NCBI GenBank assembly: GCA_026027325.1
Contig: JAMSLZ010000004.1
Span: forward strand, 2,170,001 to 2,234,000
Origin: Actinomucor elegans
Taxonomy: Eukaryota > Mucoromycota > Mucoromycetes > Mucorales > Mucoraceae
Direction: 5' to 3'
DNA length: 64,000 nt
Shown here: in pieces, positions 49,139 to 61,241 of the stretch
How positions within the stretch are numbered: the first letter of the stretch is position 1
How the letters are laid out: each line of letters starts with the position of its first letter
The notes under the pieces: model-generated
Seen by the model: only the letters and a program-made list of their open reading frames with translations
The model's database searches: none
Told to the model about the DNA's origin: nothing
Program-made: the position numbers and the translations under genes

Positions 49139-51491
49139 GACTATGAACAAAAAAAGATGATTATGATAAAAGCGTATTGATATATAATGCACGCGCTTGT
49201 TTCTTTCTGATTTTTTTATAGTACCGTGGAAGCGCACTCCTGAGTAAATCCGCCACGTCGTCCAATCAACTTTCTTGGATTACCGCCAGTAATAGTTGAG
49301 TGGTTAGTTATAGATAGGCTGACTATATTGTGTGAACCAGAACTTTGCGACAAAACTGTTCCTGGCACAATACAAAGCAAAAACCCAACTTTTTTTTTTT
49401 TTTTGCAGTATATAGGTCAATCATTGCGCTTGCTTTCATCACTACCCTCCCCCCAATTAGCAAGTGATACGTGTTCAAAAACCATTTTCAGCGCACTTTT
49501 TGATGGTTTTCACGATATAATCTAGGCCATAGCTGCATTACCTAATAGGCTTAGTTCCTCTGCCAATCTTAATGTTAACTATAGAGGCCCTATATTTTCT
49601 AGTCAATAGGTTCAATTGAAAGCTAAGCTTGACAAGCTTGAGGATCGTAAGGCCTTTTAGATACTTAAATCGTACTTGCAGAGGCTGCTTTACTCTAGGC
49701 CAAGCTTCAATAATAAGTCCCTTTATAATATATCTACATTTTATTTTTGTAATACTATTTGACTCTTAATAAACCAACCTGGCAATTTACATATTTATCT
49801 ACAAAGTAATTACTATGTAAACATCGTGCTGAGGCTGTAAATATACAGCTACATTGGCTTCATTGCTCTTAATTGACTAATGCCTACGCATGCATTAGTA
49901 AAGCAACAGTAGACTGGAAACTGCGCAGCTATGTAATATCTGTCCTAAATGTGAGGGAATATTAGGCTATATCCTTTGCGTATGGTAAACCTGTAGTAAG
50001 AAAAGTTAATCCACAACAGTTGGATTAATATGAAGACTCGTCAAATCCTTTTCAGATTAGCTAAACTATCTTTTCAAACCAATAGGAAAATCTTCTAGAA
50101 AGCAGAGAATCAAACGTTTAGACTGTTGGTAAATAGATAAGTTTTCTGGAAGTATATTCATGTTCTTTTAGAGTAAATTATCAAATCCACCAGCCATGGA
50201 ACCAATAATCATCGTTGATGTTATTTAGGAAAGTAACAATCGGATAAGCTATTCATGAGCCTGTGACCAAATTGCTGTTGCTTCTAATCAGAGCTATAAT
50301 TCAAATATGGGCCTGTATGTTCAGTGATTGACATATAGCCTTCTAAAACAAGACTTCTGATATAAACTATAGATACTTGAACATAAATACCATTCGTATG
50401 TAAACCTTTTATCATCTCAGAGATTTTCGTAATGAAGCGTTTAGTCTATTGGATAATTAAATCTATATTCAATAAGCATCTTTTATTATAATCTATTAAG
50501 GCACATAGTGGTTAAAAAATTCCCCACAAGAATCTCTTCCTGGACTCAAAGCCCAAAAAAAATCCCCCCCCCCCACAAGAATCTCTTCCTGGACTTAAAG
50601 CCCAAAAAAAAATTCCCCCACAAGAATCTCTTCCTGGACTTAAAGCCCAAAAAAAATTTCCCCAAAGAACTTCTTCCTGGACTTAGAGCCTAAAAAAAAA
50701 TCCCCCAAAAGAACTAACACGACATACATAAAACGACATCGGTTAATACTCGCCTAATTTGGGCAGCAATCGCAGCACAGGGTTGCTTAATATTGGCCAA
50801 CACAAATCGTGTAACATATACTTCACTAAGGACCAGCCCATTATGACTCTAATCCAAGATATTCGGAAATCTATTTCTTGTGACAAAGCAATGAAGAACT
50901 AAGCATTCAGTCGGGCCTTTGTGTATTTTAATGAATCTAAAGTAGTTTTGTTTACCAAATGCTCGCCCAAAAATATACTGGTCAGTTTTCTAGCATATTT
51001 ATTGTAGCAAATCAACAAAGAGATGATACATACCATTATAACCAAAAGATATATAGAAACTTTTTTCGATCTCGCCTAAACTAGTTTGCCGAAGGAGATT
51101 CCGTTTCTTCTAAAGTGTACGGAAAGAGATTCTTTACGCTACGTCATGAGAAGTTTTTTCTATCGTATATCCGATATGTGCATTTCAACGTACTGTAACC
51201 AACTTTATATGTTTAATTGAGGCCATCAAGGCAGTTAACTCATGTATACACAAGTAGAGTGTCTTAGTTTTGTTAAATAGAGACCATACCGTAGACATTA
51301 TTTATAGAATGATTGCTTGCTTAGAAATGATAAATGTATTTGATCGGGCCTGGCCTTTACGGTGTCAACCTATAAGGCAACAGTAATAGTTACCCAACCT
51401 TTGAGCTCTAATTTACTATAAATTGATCAACGAATCCATTATTCAAATGCTCTTTACTTAACTATTATTACAATCAAATCGTTATTGTACC
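49139..51491. other. intergenic, 2.35 kb, with a minisatellite
   Basis: No supported gene. The notable feature is the 44-bp tandem repeat at about 50519-50715. The rest is AT-rich unique-looking sequence. Confidence 0.55.
50519..50715. repeat. minisatellite, ~44-bp unit, about 4.3 copies
   Basis: Tandem units begin TTCCCCACAAGAATCTCTTC, continue CTGGACTTAAAGCCC and end in an A8 run. Unit starts are near 50519, 50562, 50611, 50657 and 50700. Unit length varies through C-run and A-run changes (43-49 bp). The frame is open through the repeat but has no gene context, so I take it as non-coding. Confidence 0.85.
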
Positions 51492-52283
51492 ATGGATAAA
51501 ATTACTCTTTGCTATTTTCAGGTTGGAGATTCACGTAAGTCATTGCAGGAGAGTTTTCAAAGAAACAGACATGATAGTAACTTGTTTGTCCTTGAAAAGT
51601 TACACGCGGTCGTGGGGAAAACGTCAAGCTTTTGCTTGAGGATGCTGGGTTGGAACACGACTATATTCGCTTAAGAAGAAATCAGGCATGGTATGACTGG
51701 AGAGACAAGCTCATTGCAGAAGGCCACCCTTCAGTTACTCTTCCTTACATTCAAATAAAAGATCAATACTACTTCAAAACACACGCCATCCTGCGTTACC
51801 TGTCTGTCAAACTGGGAAACAAGTATCATGGATCCACTCCCGAAGAAAATCAACTTGTAGATGTCGTTTGCGAAGTCGCAGACTTGTGGTTTGACAGTTT
51901 AAGAATTGCTTATTGGGGTACGGATGTAAGTAATTGGGAGGACTCGTTGTAATTGATGCAGTATATTGATATCAAATTTGCAGGAGCAAAAGAGGCTGCA
52001 TGTATTTGAAACACCTGTCCACATCGCTACGTTTGAAAAGTTTTATGCTGGTCGCAAAGGTTCTTATCTTCTTGGAGACAAGGTAACTCTAAGTGGTCTG
52101 AATAGAAGAATAACAAATTAATAATGGCTAATATAGATAACCTATGCTGATTTCATGGTTTACCATATGATTGTCGATGATTCAGCACGTAATCTTTTAG
52201 GTGATGCTCCTAATCTTGCAAAATTTGCAGAGGCTTTCGAGGCACGCCCTAATATAAAAAAATATCTGTCCACTCTTCCTTAA
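51492..52283 (+). CDS. Glutathione S-transferase (sigma-like, cytosolic)
   Basis: Conjugates glutathione to electrophiles. Exons 51492-51534, 51600-51925, 51984-52082 and 52137-52283 give 204 residues, the usual GST length. The thioredoxin-fold N-domain begins KITLCYFQVGDS with a candidate catalytic Tyr, then RGRGENVKLLLEDAG. The glutathione-site element TLPYIQIKD is followed by the SNAIL-like KTHAILRYL. The C-terminal helical domain ends GSYLLGDKITYADFMVYHMI and ARPNIKKYLSTLP. The first exon is only 43 nt; joining at acceptor 51599 restores the family sequence. Confidence 0.9.
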
Positions 52284-54528
52284 TGAACAGCATGGCCAAC
52301 AATGAAAAAGTTGCACTTTTGGTCTGAATAATAAATAAAATATGTTCCTTGTTATTCATAGTTTCGGTTAATGAGTGAGCCATAGGCTAGAACAGTATTA
52401 CGGCTTGAGTAAATCAAACATTGACAAACTTAGAGAGTAAGGTTCATTGCATTATTAAATACGACAACGTAAGTATATAATCAAGGGCCAAGGATAATAT
52501 TGAAGGAATACTATAAATAGGGTCCAGCTCTTAGTCTTTTTTTTTTTTTTAGAAAAAAAAACTTGTACTATATAATGCAACTCCATATTTTGCATGGTTC
52601 TATTCCTGTTGCCTCTCTATTAATATTTCAGACACAACTCTCAAAGGTTCGAGAGTGAAAATTTGTGGTTTCATAATTTTAATATTGCTCTTATGATTTA
52701 GTTTCAACTTACAGATATGTGCCTTTGATCATGAAGACAAAAAGCGAAATACTGATGATCAAGGAAAAAAAAACTTTTATCATGAGTATGGAAGTTGACG
52801 GTAAATCTTATCAACTTGGCGGCTAAGTAGGTTTTGGTTCCTAAATAGACAGCAAGGACCTGCCCAAGAAACAGAAGGAAAAATGAAAACAAATCAGAAA
52901 ACCTCATTAGACGAAACACAGTTTAATAGAGGGACTTATTTGTGATGAAAGTGTAATATCAATCATTGATATATCAAAGAATAATGATAAAGCGATGGAA
53001 AATTTTTACAGATTTGTAGTTGAGCATTTTGATAGTATCACTGGAACTATGCTACATCTCATCAATATGCTACAATAGTACTAAATGGGAGAGATTATGA
53101 AAATGACAATATGCCACAACTTCCCGGCAATTGCACTTCATAGGAAGCATTGACACAGTCCAAGCTTAGGGACCAGGTATTGAAACGGAAATGCACTGAT
53201 ATCGATCCCCCCCCCAGCTTTAGTACCCTCATCCGCAAATACCCATTCAACTTGCACAACAAAACAGCCTGATCCAGGAGCCTCCAAAGGCTCAATCTCT
53301 TCTACTTCCAATAATACTGATGGTTGTCTGCAAGTATTATCAGATACTACTACACTAAGTAAAAGAAATACATGGGTTGAATTATGCACTTGGGTTAAGG
53401 CGAAAAATGAGCCTGTTTGTTAGTTTATAGTAAAAAAAAAAATAATAGTACACGAAAAACGTTGCAGCAACGTTTTTGTAATATACTGCCATCTATACTG
53501 CAGGAAGTCTCTGAAGGCTAGTTTTCGGAAAATCTTTTTTTTTTTTTTGGAGGATGAGGGCAGTCCACAAAACAGGATACGTTCCTTGCTAAATGTTGAC
53601 AGTGAATCAATTGCGTGTCAGAGATACATATATATATATACCCTTGTACAATACTTGGCAAAGGGAAAATAAAATAATAATTGAGAGTATTCATGGATCT
53701 TACCTTTGTATTTTCGCTCACTAAACTTTTGTAGGTCTTGATCGAGATTGCTAACACAAGTATGAATAGTAAGACCTGGACCAATGACTAAATGTATGTA
53801 AATTTTCAACACCTCTAGACCTAAATGAGGGCTAGGGCGGACTATTACAAACGTATGTAGGTCAAATGATACTATTTTGGTCGAATAAATAAACGTATTT
53901 CATAAAACTAGATCTTTTGACGATTTCAGTTTAATGCCAGACCTGAGTACTGGTACCTGCTCAGAATGAACTACCTCATCTATGCACAGCATCTACTTGC
54001 TAGCAATAGATCATTTGTATATTGACTCCCTTGAGCTTTTCATTGCTAAAAATCATTCAACTATATTTCATTTGTTAGAAGTAAAATGCGGTGTTACAAA
54101 TTTTCGTTAGCTTTTGGTTTTCCTTGATATAATAAATATGTAGAACTTGTACGCACAGACCTTAAATCAACACGTGTTCTGTGTCATATTCTACTATTCT
54201 ATAATAGACAAATGGATAGTAATCAGAGCATAGGAGCCCTAGGGTAACATTTTTTGTATGAAAATGTCTAGTACCACACGAATATTATGTAAACGTTTGA
54301 CCCAGCGTTATGTTCTAAATATGGTGTATCAAATTTAAAGGAAATGCTTTTATCGTATTAACCAGTACTTCACACGTACCAAGACGCCGTAGGTATACGT
54401 ATTAGCACATTATTTTATTAAGATATATTATTATTATCAAGAGGCGAAAGGGTTGTTAAGGTATTAAAAATAAGTTGTAAAGAAAAGAGAGAGAGAAGAA
54501 AAGGTGAAATAATAAGTATACAAGGAAA
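52284..54528. other. intergenic, 2.2 kb, with possible orphan minus-strand exons
   Basis: No confirmed gene. Candidate minus-strand coding pieces lie at 53703-53812 and 53138-53376. A hydrophobic minus frame opens near 52907 (MRFSDLFSFFLLFLGQVLAVY) but has no supported continuation. Confidence 0.5.
53138..53812 (-). pseudogene. possible decayed or unrecognised minus-strand gene
   Basis: Two protein-like pieces in the same direction. The upstream piece (to about 53703) reads VLKIYIHLVIGPGLTIHTCV and ends at a good GTAAGATCC donor. The downstream piece (from about 53376) follows a TTTACTTAG acceptor and reads QPSVLLEVEEIEPLEAPGSG, then CFVVQVEWVFADEGTKA. The simple join of the two does not keep frame, so an exon is missing or the gene is broken. 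I recognise no family. Confidence 0.25.
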
Positions 54529-56798
54529 TTATGGGCAGTTCTCGGGCGCGAGACATGTAGCAACGACGGCATTGCCTGCGATATTTGATAGCTTGAAGAT
54601 ACATGTGGCAATAGCAGAGATACCTTGACCAGCGATAAGACCACCAGCAGCACTGAACATAAGGTCTTCGTGAGCTTTAGGGTTAATTCTCTTCCAAATT
54701 TTACCACCGGCCCAGCCGAGGAACATAGAGAAGGGTACTTCAGGTTGAGGATTAATCATAGTGATACCGATAGCACTGATTGAAGGGAAATATCTGTGGT
54801 ACTTTTTAGGGATCCAGTAATGGCGGATAATAGGAAGCACGACAGCAAGGGCAGCACAAACACCAGTGAGAATGACGGAACCTCTGGTAAGAGGCTCAGC
54901 ATCGCCAGTCAAAAGCTTAGTAACATTCATCCAGGCAACTACAGCAATCAAACCAAATTCACAATTTTCAACATCCGAATCATCAACGATACAAGGGTAA
55001 GCTTCAGCAAAAAGGATAAAGAAACCAACAGCAACGGCAATGGCAAAGAAAGAGGCGACAAGTTGAGCCAAGAATTGAGAGCGAGGAGAAGCACCGAGTA
55101 ATTGACCTGTCTTTAAATCACCGACCATGTCAACAGCTTGAGAGGCAGCAGAGGCAGAAATGTTACCAGCCATCAAGTTGACTTTCTGGAGAGTTGGCTT
55201 ATCGGGAGCAGGCATCTTGGCAAAGACCAATTGAGACATTTTACCAATGGAACCAGTAGGATTGATATCAGTCTCACCAGAGGCTTGGATACCAACAAAA
55301 GACAGAATGAAACCGAGGAAGACAGCAATAATTGATTGGTAAACAGGCATGCCAAAGTATTCACCCATAATGGCACAAGTGAAGATGATTGAAATAAGGG
55401 TACCACCAGCCCACCACCAGGTAGGAACAAGTTGATGAGCTTCAAAGATTTCATTTTCGTCATGCACAGAATTGTACTTGTTCATTTGCTCATTAGATAA
55501 AGTGGTACGCAATACAATTCTACGGAAGACGTTAACACTACGCATACAACCAAGCTTGATTTCATGAGCACCGCCCTTTACACCGCGCCAGAGAGATTTA
55601 TATTGGATGAAAAGTTCAGTAAAAGCAGAGACAGCCATAAGGGCAATACCGGGCCACAGGAAGACACTGCTAGTGGTTGGGCCGGTTGGGGTGAAGCCTA
55701 AAGGTCTGATAAAAGTACCATTGGCAACCATGACTGGACCAATGATACCATAAACGACAATAGATGAAATGAAGAAAGGAATGACAGTAGAGCCAGGTGT
55801 CATTAAACCAGCGCCAAAGAAAGGGAAGTCAAACTTGAAGAACCATCCCCATGATTCATCAGCTGTCATAAGAGGGGAGTAATTAGCAGCTTTACCGATA
55901 TAAAAGAGAATGTGGACTATAATATAACTGATTAATATCCATACGCATAATCCAAATTAAAAGAACTTACGAACTTCCATGAAAGGGAGCCAGTAACTGA
56001 TCACAACCCAACAGAAAGTAAATAAGAACCAGATACCCATCCATTTGGCCTTTCTCATGGCATTCTTTTCACCTTCAACAGTATCGTGAAGAGAAGTAAT
56101 GGAAATGGCAGCAGCGCGAGGAGTAGGGAAAGTCAAATCTTGCTTTACGACAAAATGCATACGAAGAGGCACAGCAAAGAATAAACCATAGAAAGCAGCG
56201 GAAATAGTAAAGAGCTATTAAACACGTTAGATAAATATACATATATATATATATGGTATAATATTGAAACTTACGAGAAGAGCAACCACATCATCTTTAG
56301 GGGAGTTCATCAAACCCATCTTATACATAGCAGGAATACCAGAAACAAAACCAGCAGAAAGACCGCCAGCGGTAGTAGCTGCTGATTGAGCAGAACAATT
56401 TTCCTTGGGACCAAAGTATCCACCACCCCACTTGGGAGGAAGAGCTCTGGATAAAGGCTTCAAGATAGCAAAGGAAAAAATGGCACCAAACAAAGATGCA
56501 CCAAAAGACCAACCAATCTTTAAACCGAGATATGTATTTGAAGCAGCTGAATTAATGTTAGAACATTGATCTATCTGTATCTTATAAAGTATTTACCAAC
56601 AATACAACCGAGCAGAGAACCAACAATAGCTGAACGCCATGTAAAGTGGAACTCTTCGGTGATTTGTTCGCCTAAGGCTTTCTCATTTACGATGACCTGA
56701 CTGTTACTATCTCCATCGTTAAAATCTTTTTTATCGTCTCTGTATGAAGTTGGCGAGTCCAACTCAAATTTTTCATCCACGATAGCTTGTGTTGCCAT
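54529..56798 (-). CDS. OPT-family transporter (oligopeptide / metal-chelate, YSL-like branch)
   Basis: Polytopic membrane transporter of the oligopeptide transporter superfamily. Substrates in the family are small peptides or metal-siderophore/nicotianamine complexes; the one here is unknown. Minus exons 56798-56597, 56546-56275, 56214-55971 and 55916-54529 give 701 residues. An acidic N-tail is followed by WRSAIVGSLLGCIVAASNTYLGLKIGWSFGASL, GGYFGPKENCSAQSAATTAGG, LTFPTPRAAAISI, MAGNISASAASQAVDMVGDLKTG and FPSISAIGITMINPQPEVPFSMFLGW. Many hydrophobic helices lie between these. Conserved Asn/Gly-rich segments match OPT rather than PTR or MFS carriers. Confidence 0.92.
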
Positions 56799-59575
56799 TG
56801 TTCGTATGGTAGAAAAAAAGATAAAGTATTAAAATAAGAATCAAGCGCCCTTTATATACCAGTTGACATTGAGATATGCAATTAATAACAACAATATTTG
56901 TCGAACCAAGTACCATGTGATATAAAAGAGAGAGAGAGAGAAGATATATTAACGGATCTTTCGCACGGTGCAAGCTAGTGAAACTCGCTGATCGCGTGAA
57001 GCTATAGCTAAATTGGAAGATTGTAGTAGGCGCACTTATTTAAACTTGACATCCAGAATCCCTTTTAAAGAAATTCTTTCTTATTATGGGGCTTTCGAGC
57101 TTCTTGTATCATTTGCTTTTGTTACCTATGTATTTCTAATTCAAGATTAGTCGACAGTATATATGATAAAACGGAAGAGTAAGTATAGCTTTTTTTTTTA
57201 CCATTTTGAAAATATTGATTATGTTGGACATTGCTAGAAATAAAACAGACTGGAAAGAGCAAAAACGATAGCTTTTTTTTTTCAAATAGATTCTAATCAG
57301 TTAAAATATATATCATTCGTTTCATTCGGGAACTCAATATTCTGATGAGAGAATATCAGGCGTACGACTTTTCTTTGCATTCTTAGACCTTTGCGTTTCT
57401 GTTTATGAGAAAAACAAAGATTATGGAAACAATTGCTATAGACAGAAACTACCTTTTTATTATTATTACTATTATTATTATTCAATATCATTGGAGCTTC
57501 TAAATGATAATATGCTCAAAAATATTGAATATTTACAGCTACAGAAAAATATTAATAAAGCAATAGGTACTCCGCGTTCCAAGATGATTGGGTATAAATC
57601 GTGTTACAGACACATAAAATAATCGATCCGACCAAAAAGCTGATCTGCTTTGATTGTTATGTAACATTATATTGCTCATAAAACATTTTTATTTCGATAG
57701 AAAGACAGGGTCTCTTAGTCCGAGTACTCTATATTACACAGGCCATTTGACATTAAGGCTTTAACACCTTTCCCCTTATAACCCATGGGTGCTATAACTC
57801 TATCTTAAATCAGATTCTACATCTATGCAGGAAGAAAAAAAAAGGAAGATTCATAGCACTATTGTCTTATTTAGAAAGTCGTCACACACTGAAATTAGTT
57901 GATTCGTTGTCAGTTTTAGGTAACCTTTTTTGAAATTACAGTTAGTGGTTAAAAGGATATTTCTTTATTATTTGTTTTACGAATTAGCATGATTGTGATG
58001 TAGAAACTCAACGCATCATACTATGAGTGTATATATAGCACAGATTGGTGGGTATGAGTCTACAAAGAACACAGCAAGTTGGTGGGAGTTATGCCTTCTT
58101 TTTAATGTGTTAAATATAGACGAGAGCTATATTCTTTTAGTAAAATGGCAGCTTGATCTATATCAATCAAAATATATACTTGGGCGGGGAAATGAACGAG
58201 AAAGAAAACGCACCTTTTGTGATCCATAGTAAAGCATTGGAACAATGCTTATTTTCAATTATTGACATACCTTGTCATATGAATTTAGGATATAAAAGTA
58301 AAATAATAGTATATTTGGTAAAAGAAAGTAGATTTTTTTGGGGGATGATCTCTTAATATCATGCCACCAACAAAGCCCATTTCCATATAGCCGTGTCACC
58401 TCATTTTCCAATGGTTACAAAGAATAGAATCAGGAAAGTTAGTCAAATAAAGGAAAGTTTCTTTCTCTTCTGTTGGACTCTTCTAATCATTCTATGCACT
58501 TTGCAACGTATCAGTGAAAAATGATCAAACATTCAAATATAATAGGAAAATGATAGCAAAATAAGCTTATCGTACTAAGCAAGGAATAAAGTATTAACTA
58601 CACATCATAATTTAAAATGTCTGGAGTGAAGCATGATGCTACTTTCTGTATTCAATATTGACACATACCAATCCCTGGTACTTGGAGCCTTTCTAACTTG
58701 ATAGGTTAGAGCCATAAAATTGAGCCACAATGTTCCAAGTAGTACATGACAAGAGAAAGAAGAAAAGTTATTCATAGTGACTATCTACCAAGGTCATTTT
58801 GTGTCCTGTATACATCTATCATATGCATCTATCAAGAAATACCTGTGTAAACATACTATGAAATACAGGTTTTGTATATGTAGTATACGCAACTTGTTGC
58901 TTGAATTTGATCCTGTTTCTAACCTGACCTTTAAAACGCTTTGTTCAGGTACATTATCTTTTTTGATTGGACAATTGCGTTATTGGGCAGCTGCCTAAAG
59001 AAACGAAGCATTACCATAATAGGCATCAACTTCCTCATTCAGTTGATTCTAATCCAGACGAACTCTATTACCTTTGATAACATGTCCAGATGGATCAAAG
59101 TTGCTCTTGTCATTCAACCGAGCCGCTTTAGCGTGCGAAAAACCAAAACAAGATACCCGTTCTTTCAGTACACTTACCGATTTTTGGGAAACTTTGAATG
59201 TCCGAAGTCTCATTACTGAGGCGATCAACAACTGGTCAACAAGGTACTCGTAGTTTGAAATGAAAATTAATGATACTATTCTTTGGCTTGTTATCGTTGC
59301 TTGACCTTGAGAAACAACTGAGCCATTTAGATGTATTGTGATCATAAATATTATGGGCTACTTGCAAATTTTTAATGTATCAAGCCATTAAGTTCTGCAT
59401 TTGTAACTGATTAAAAAGGGTGTATCCATCTTAACATTAAAACTAAAATGGAGAATTAGGACATCAACTGGATTACTACTTTATTTTTTAGAGGCTTCTA
59501 TATCAATGACTTTATCGATATTAGTCACATTTAAATCCTATATTAAAACGTAACTATGTCCATATTGCTCCAGTC
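56799..59575. other. intergenic, 2.8 kb, with a possible relic coding stretch
   Basis: No supported gene. Plus-strand bases about 59046-59226 have a frame that reads like protein (FNRAALACEKPKQDTRSF, then FWETLNVRSLITEAINNW) and ends in a stop. There is no start, partner exon or known family. It may be the decayed edge of the repeat region to its right. Confidence 0.45.
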
Positions 59576-59857
59576 TGTGGTGAAATCCACATATAGCTCT
59601 CTGCATATATATTAAAAAGACAGAATTCATTTAACCATCCATTAAAAGAGGGAGTTTTGGATCACTGCTGAAAAGACAATTAATGCAGAGTGAACATATA
59701 TTTTAAAGTCCTGTGATTGTTACTAAGAGATCATTTCCTTTGAAGTATAAATACAAGAGACACAAGCTAGATAGAATTACTTAACCCTCTTTGAATCAAT
59801 AAAACCCATAAAACGATTCTGACTGATTCACTCGCTTTTTTATTCAATTTTTATCGC
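59576..59857 (+). repeat. left copy (L) of inverted ~283-bp segment
   Basis: Begins TGTGGTGAAATCCACATATA and ends at TTCAATTTTTATCGC. Its reverse complement occurs at 62625-62908 with many substitutions and small gaps (by eye roughly 85% alike). It points toward the plus-strand gene at 60243. A TATAAATA box at 59746-59753 is kept in both copies. Confidence 0.85.
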
Positions 59858-60078
59858 AAAGTCTAATGTCGCATTTGTTTAATAATTTAAACGCAGAGCA
59901 TATCATGGATTCAACTGTATTACAGTGTTTCGCGTTTAAAAAATACAAAAATTAGAAAAAAGCTTGGAGTTCAATACAAAATTTTGTAAGTCAGTAGAAC
60001 TTATGGCTGAACAGTAAAATATGTGAATAATTAGTAAAATGTTATCGTCATAAATGCAAATATACCTTTCGCCATATT

Positions 60079-60140
60079 GTTTATGAAAAAAAAAAAAAGC
60101 ATAACCGGTTATGAAAAAAACATACCCCGTTAAGAAAAAG
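60079..60140. repeat. remnant of palindromic repeat, left side
   Basis: Contains one perfect CATAACCGGTTATG (60100-60113) flanked by A runs, plus a decayed neighbour CATACCCCGTTAAG. It is the mirror image of the T-rich array on the right, and lies about 100 bp before the ATG at 60243. Confidence 0.85.
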
Positions 60141-60242
60141 CTCAAAAATCAATAAACTTTATGAACAGTCCGAACCGAAAGCAATTAGTGCACATTTAAA
60201 TAGCCTTATTTTCTTTCCTTTTTCTCTTTTTCACAGTAAAAA

Positions 60243-61005
60243 ATGTCTGAAGAGGTCAATGGTAATTTGCAATTTAGTTTAGTTCTATTCAGCGGCAAAA
60301 CAGTTTATATAACTTATTCACTTATAGATGAAGAGTTGGATGCTTTTACTCCACATTTGAACTGGAAGTCGGATGCGGATCTTGTGAACAAGCTTTTATT
60401 AAATGATAAAAATATCATAAATCTAATTGTTCAATCGCTACTTGGTATTATGTTTGCTTTTAATATAAAATATACTATTTTATCTAATAATTTAATTTTT
60501 ACAGGTAGACACGTTCCAGAGAATTGTTATACTGTAGCCCAGACTGATTGGGCTGATGCTGAAGGTTTATTTATTGTATATTGTTCCTCACAGAATGAAA
60601 ATGATGAAAGATATGCTCCATTAATTATTACTATTCAAAACGAAATTAGTCAAGCTTCAATGTTAAAAATCATTCGACACTGTACTTTGGTTTATGGAAA
60701 AAAAAAATCTCTTACCAACAGTTTTGATTATCTCTAGCTCTAGACTAGATGAAAGGATTGATTTAGATATAGATATGAATGTAGATTCATCTTTGAAACT
60801 GATCAAATCCGATTTTTGGGCTCGAGAATGCTTATTGTTTCTTCCTGATTCAATTAGCACACCTCGCAATAGCAAATATACGAATACGCTTATCGCAGTT
60901 TGTCAATATATATCTAATCCGAGCAAAATACTCTTTTTTTCGTCCAATGCTGAACGTCAAACTATCCAGTTGATTTGTGAAGTTGAAGTTAAAAATAAAG
61001 ACTGA
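60243..61005 (+). pseudogene. Nuclease-like paralog A, frame broken and catalytic residues missing
   Basis: Paralog of the gene at 61242-62395. Exon 1 is 60243-60444, a 60-nt intron (60445-60504) follows, and exon 2 runs from 60505. Shared blocks are KLLLNDKNIINLIVQSLLG just before the intron and ENCYTVAQTDWAD just after. The intron has the same position and phase as in the paralog. Where the paralog has SDVLYV and ILIEIQ, this copy has EGLFIVY and LIITIQ, so the PD-(D/E)XK acidic residues are gone. The frame stops at about 60737, but similarity continues in another frame (PTVLIISSSRLDE) to a stop at 61003-61005. The break is at a run of 10 A (60698-60707). It could be a mutation, an assembly error or slippage. 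Confidence 0.65.
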
Positions 61006-61241
61006 ATATTATATCGTTAATAATAAATGAAAATAAAAAATCAATATACAATACATGTTACCATCAATCTAGATCAAGCTACAACTGTATGGTTTTGAAA
61101 CAATGCAACAAGAACTTATGCTACCCAAATAAGTCTTGTCACAGTTCGAATAAATAATAATGAGATATCTATACAGTTGCGTAACAGTAATGAATCATGT
61201 ATTTTATTGGTTTTATATTTTGTAATTTAAAAAAATAAAAA
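61006..61241. other. gap between convergent paralogs
   Basis: 236 bp of AT-rich sequence between the two stop codons, presumably containing both 3' ends (AATAAA-like elements near 61019-61040). No gene. Confidence 0.5.

Noticed and set aside
50508..50693. Repeat-encoded protein with LFLDLKPKK units
   Set aside because: The open frame is a by-product of the 44-bp tandem repeat; no promoter, conserved start or flanking gene structure.
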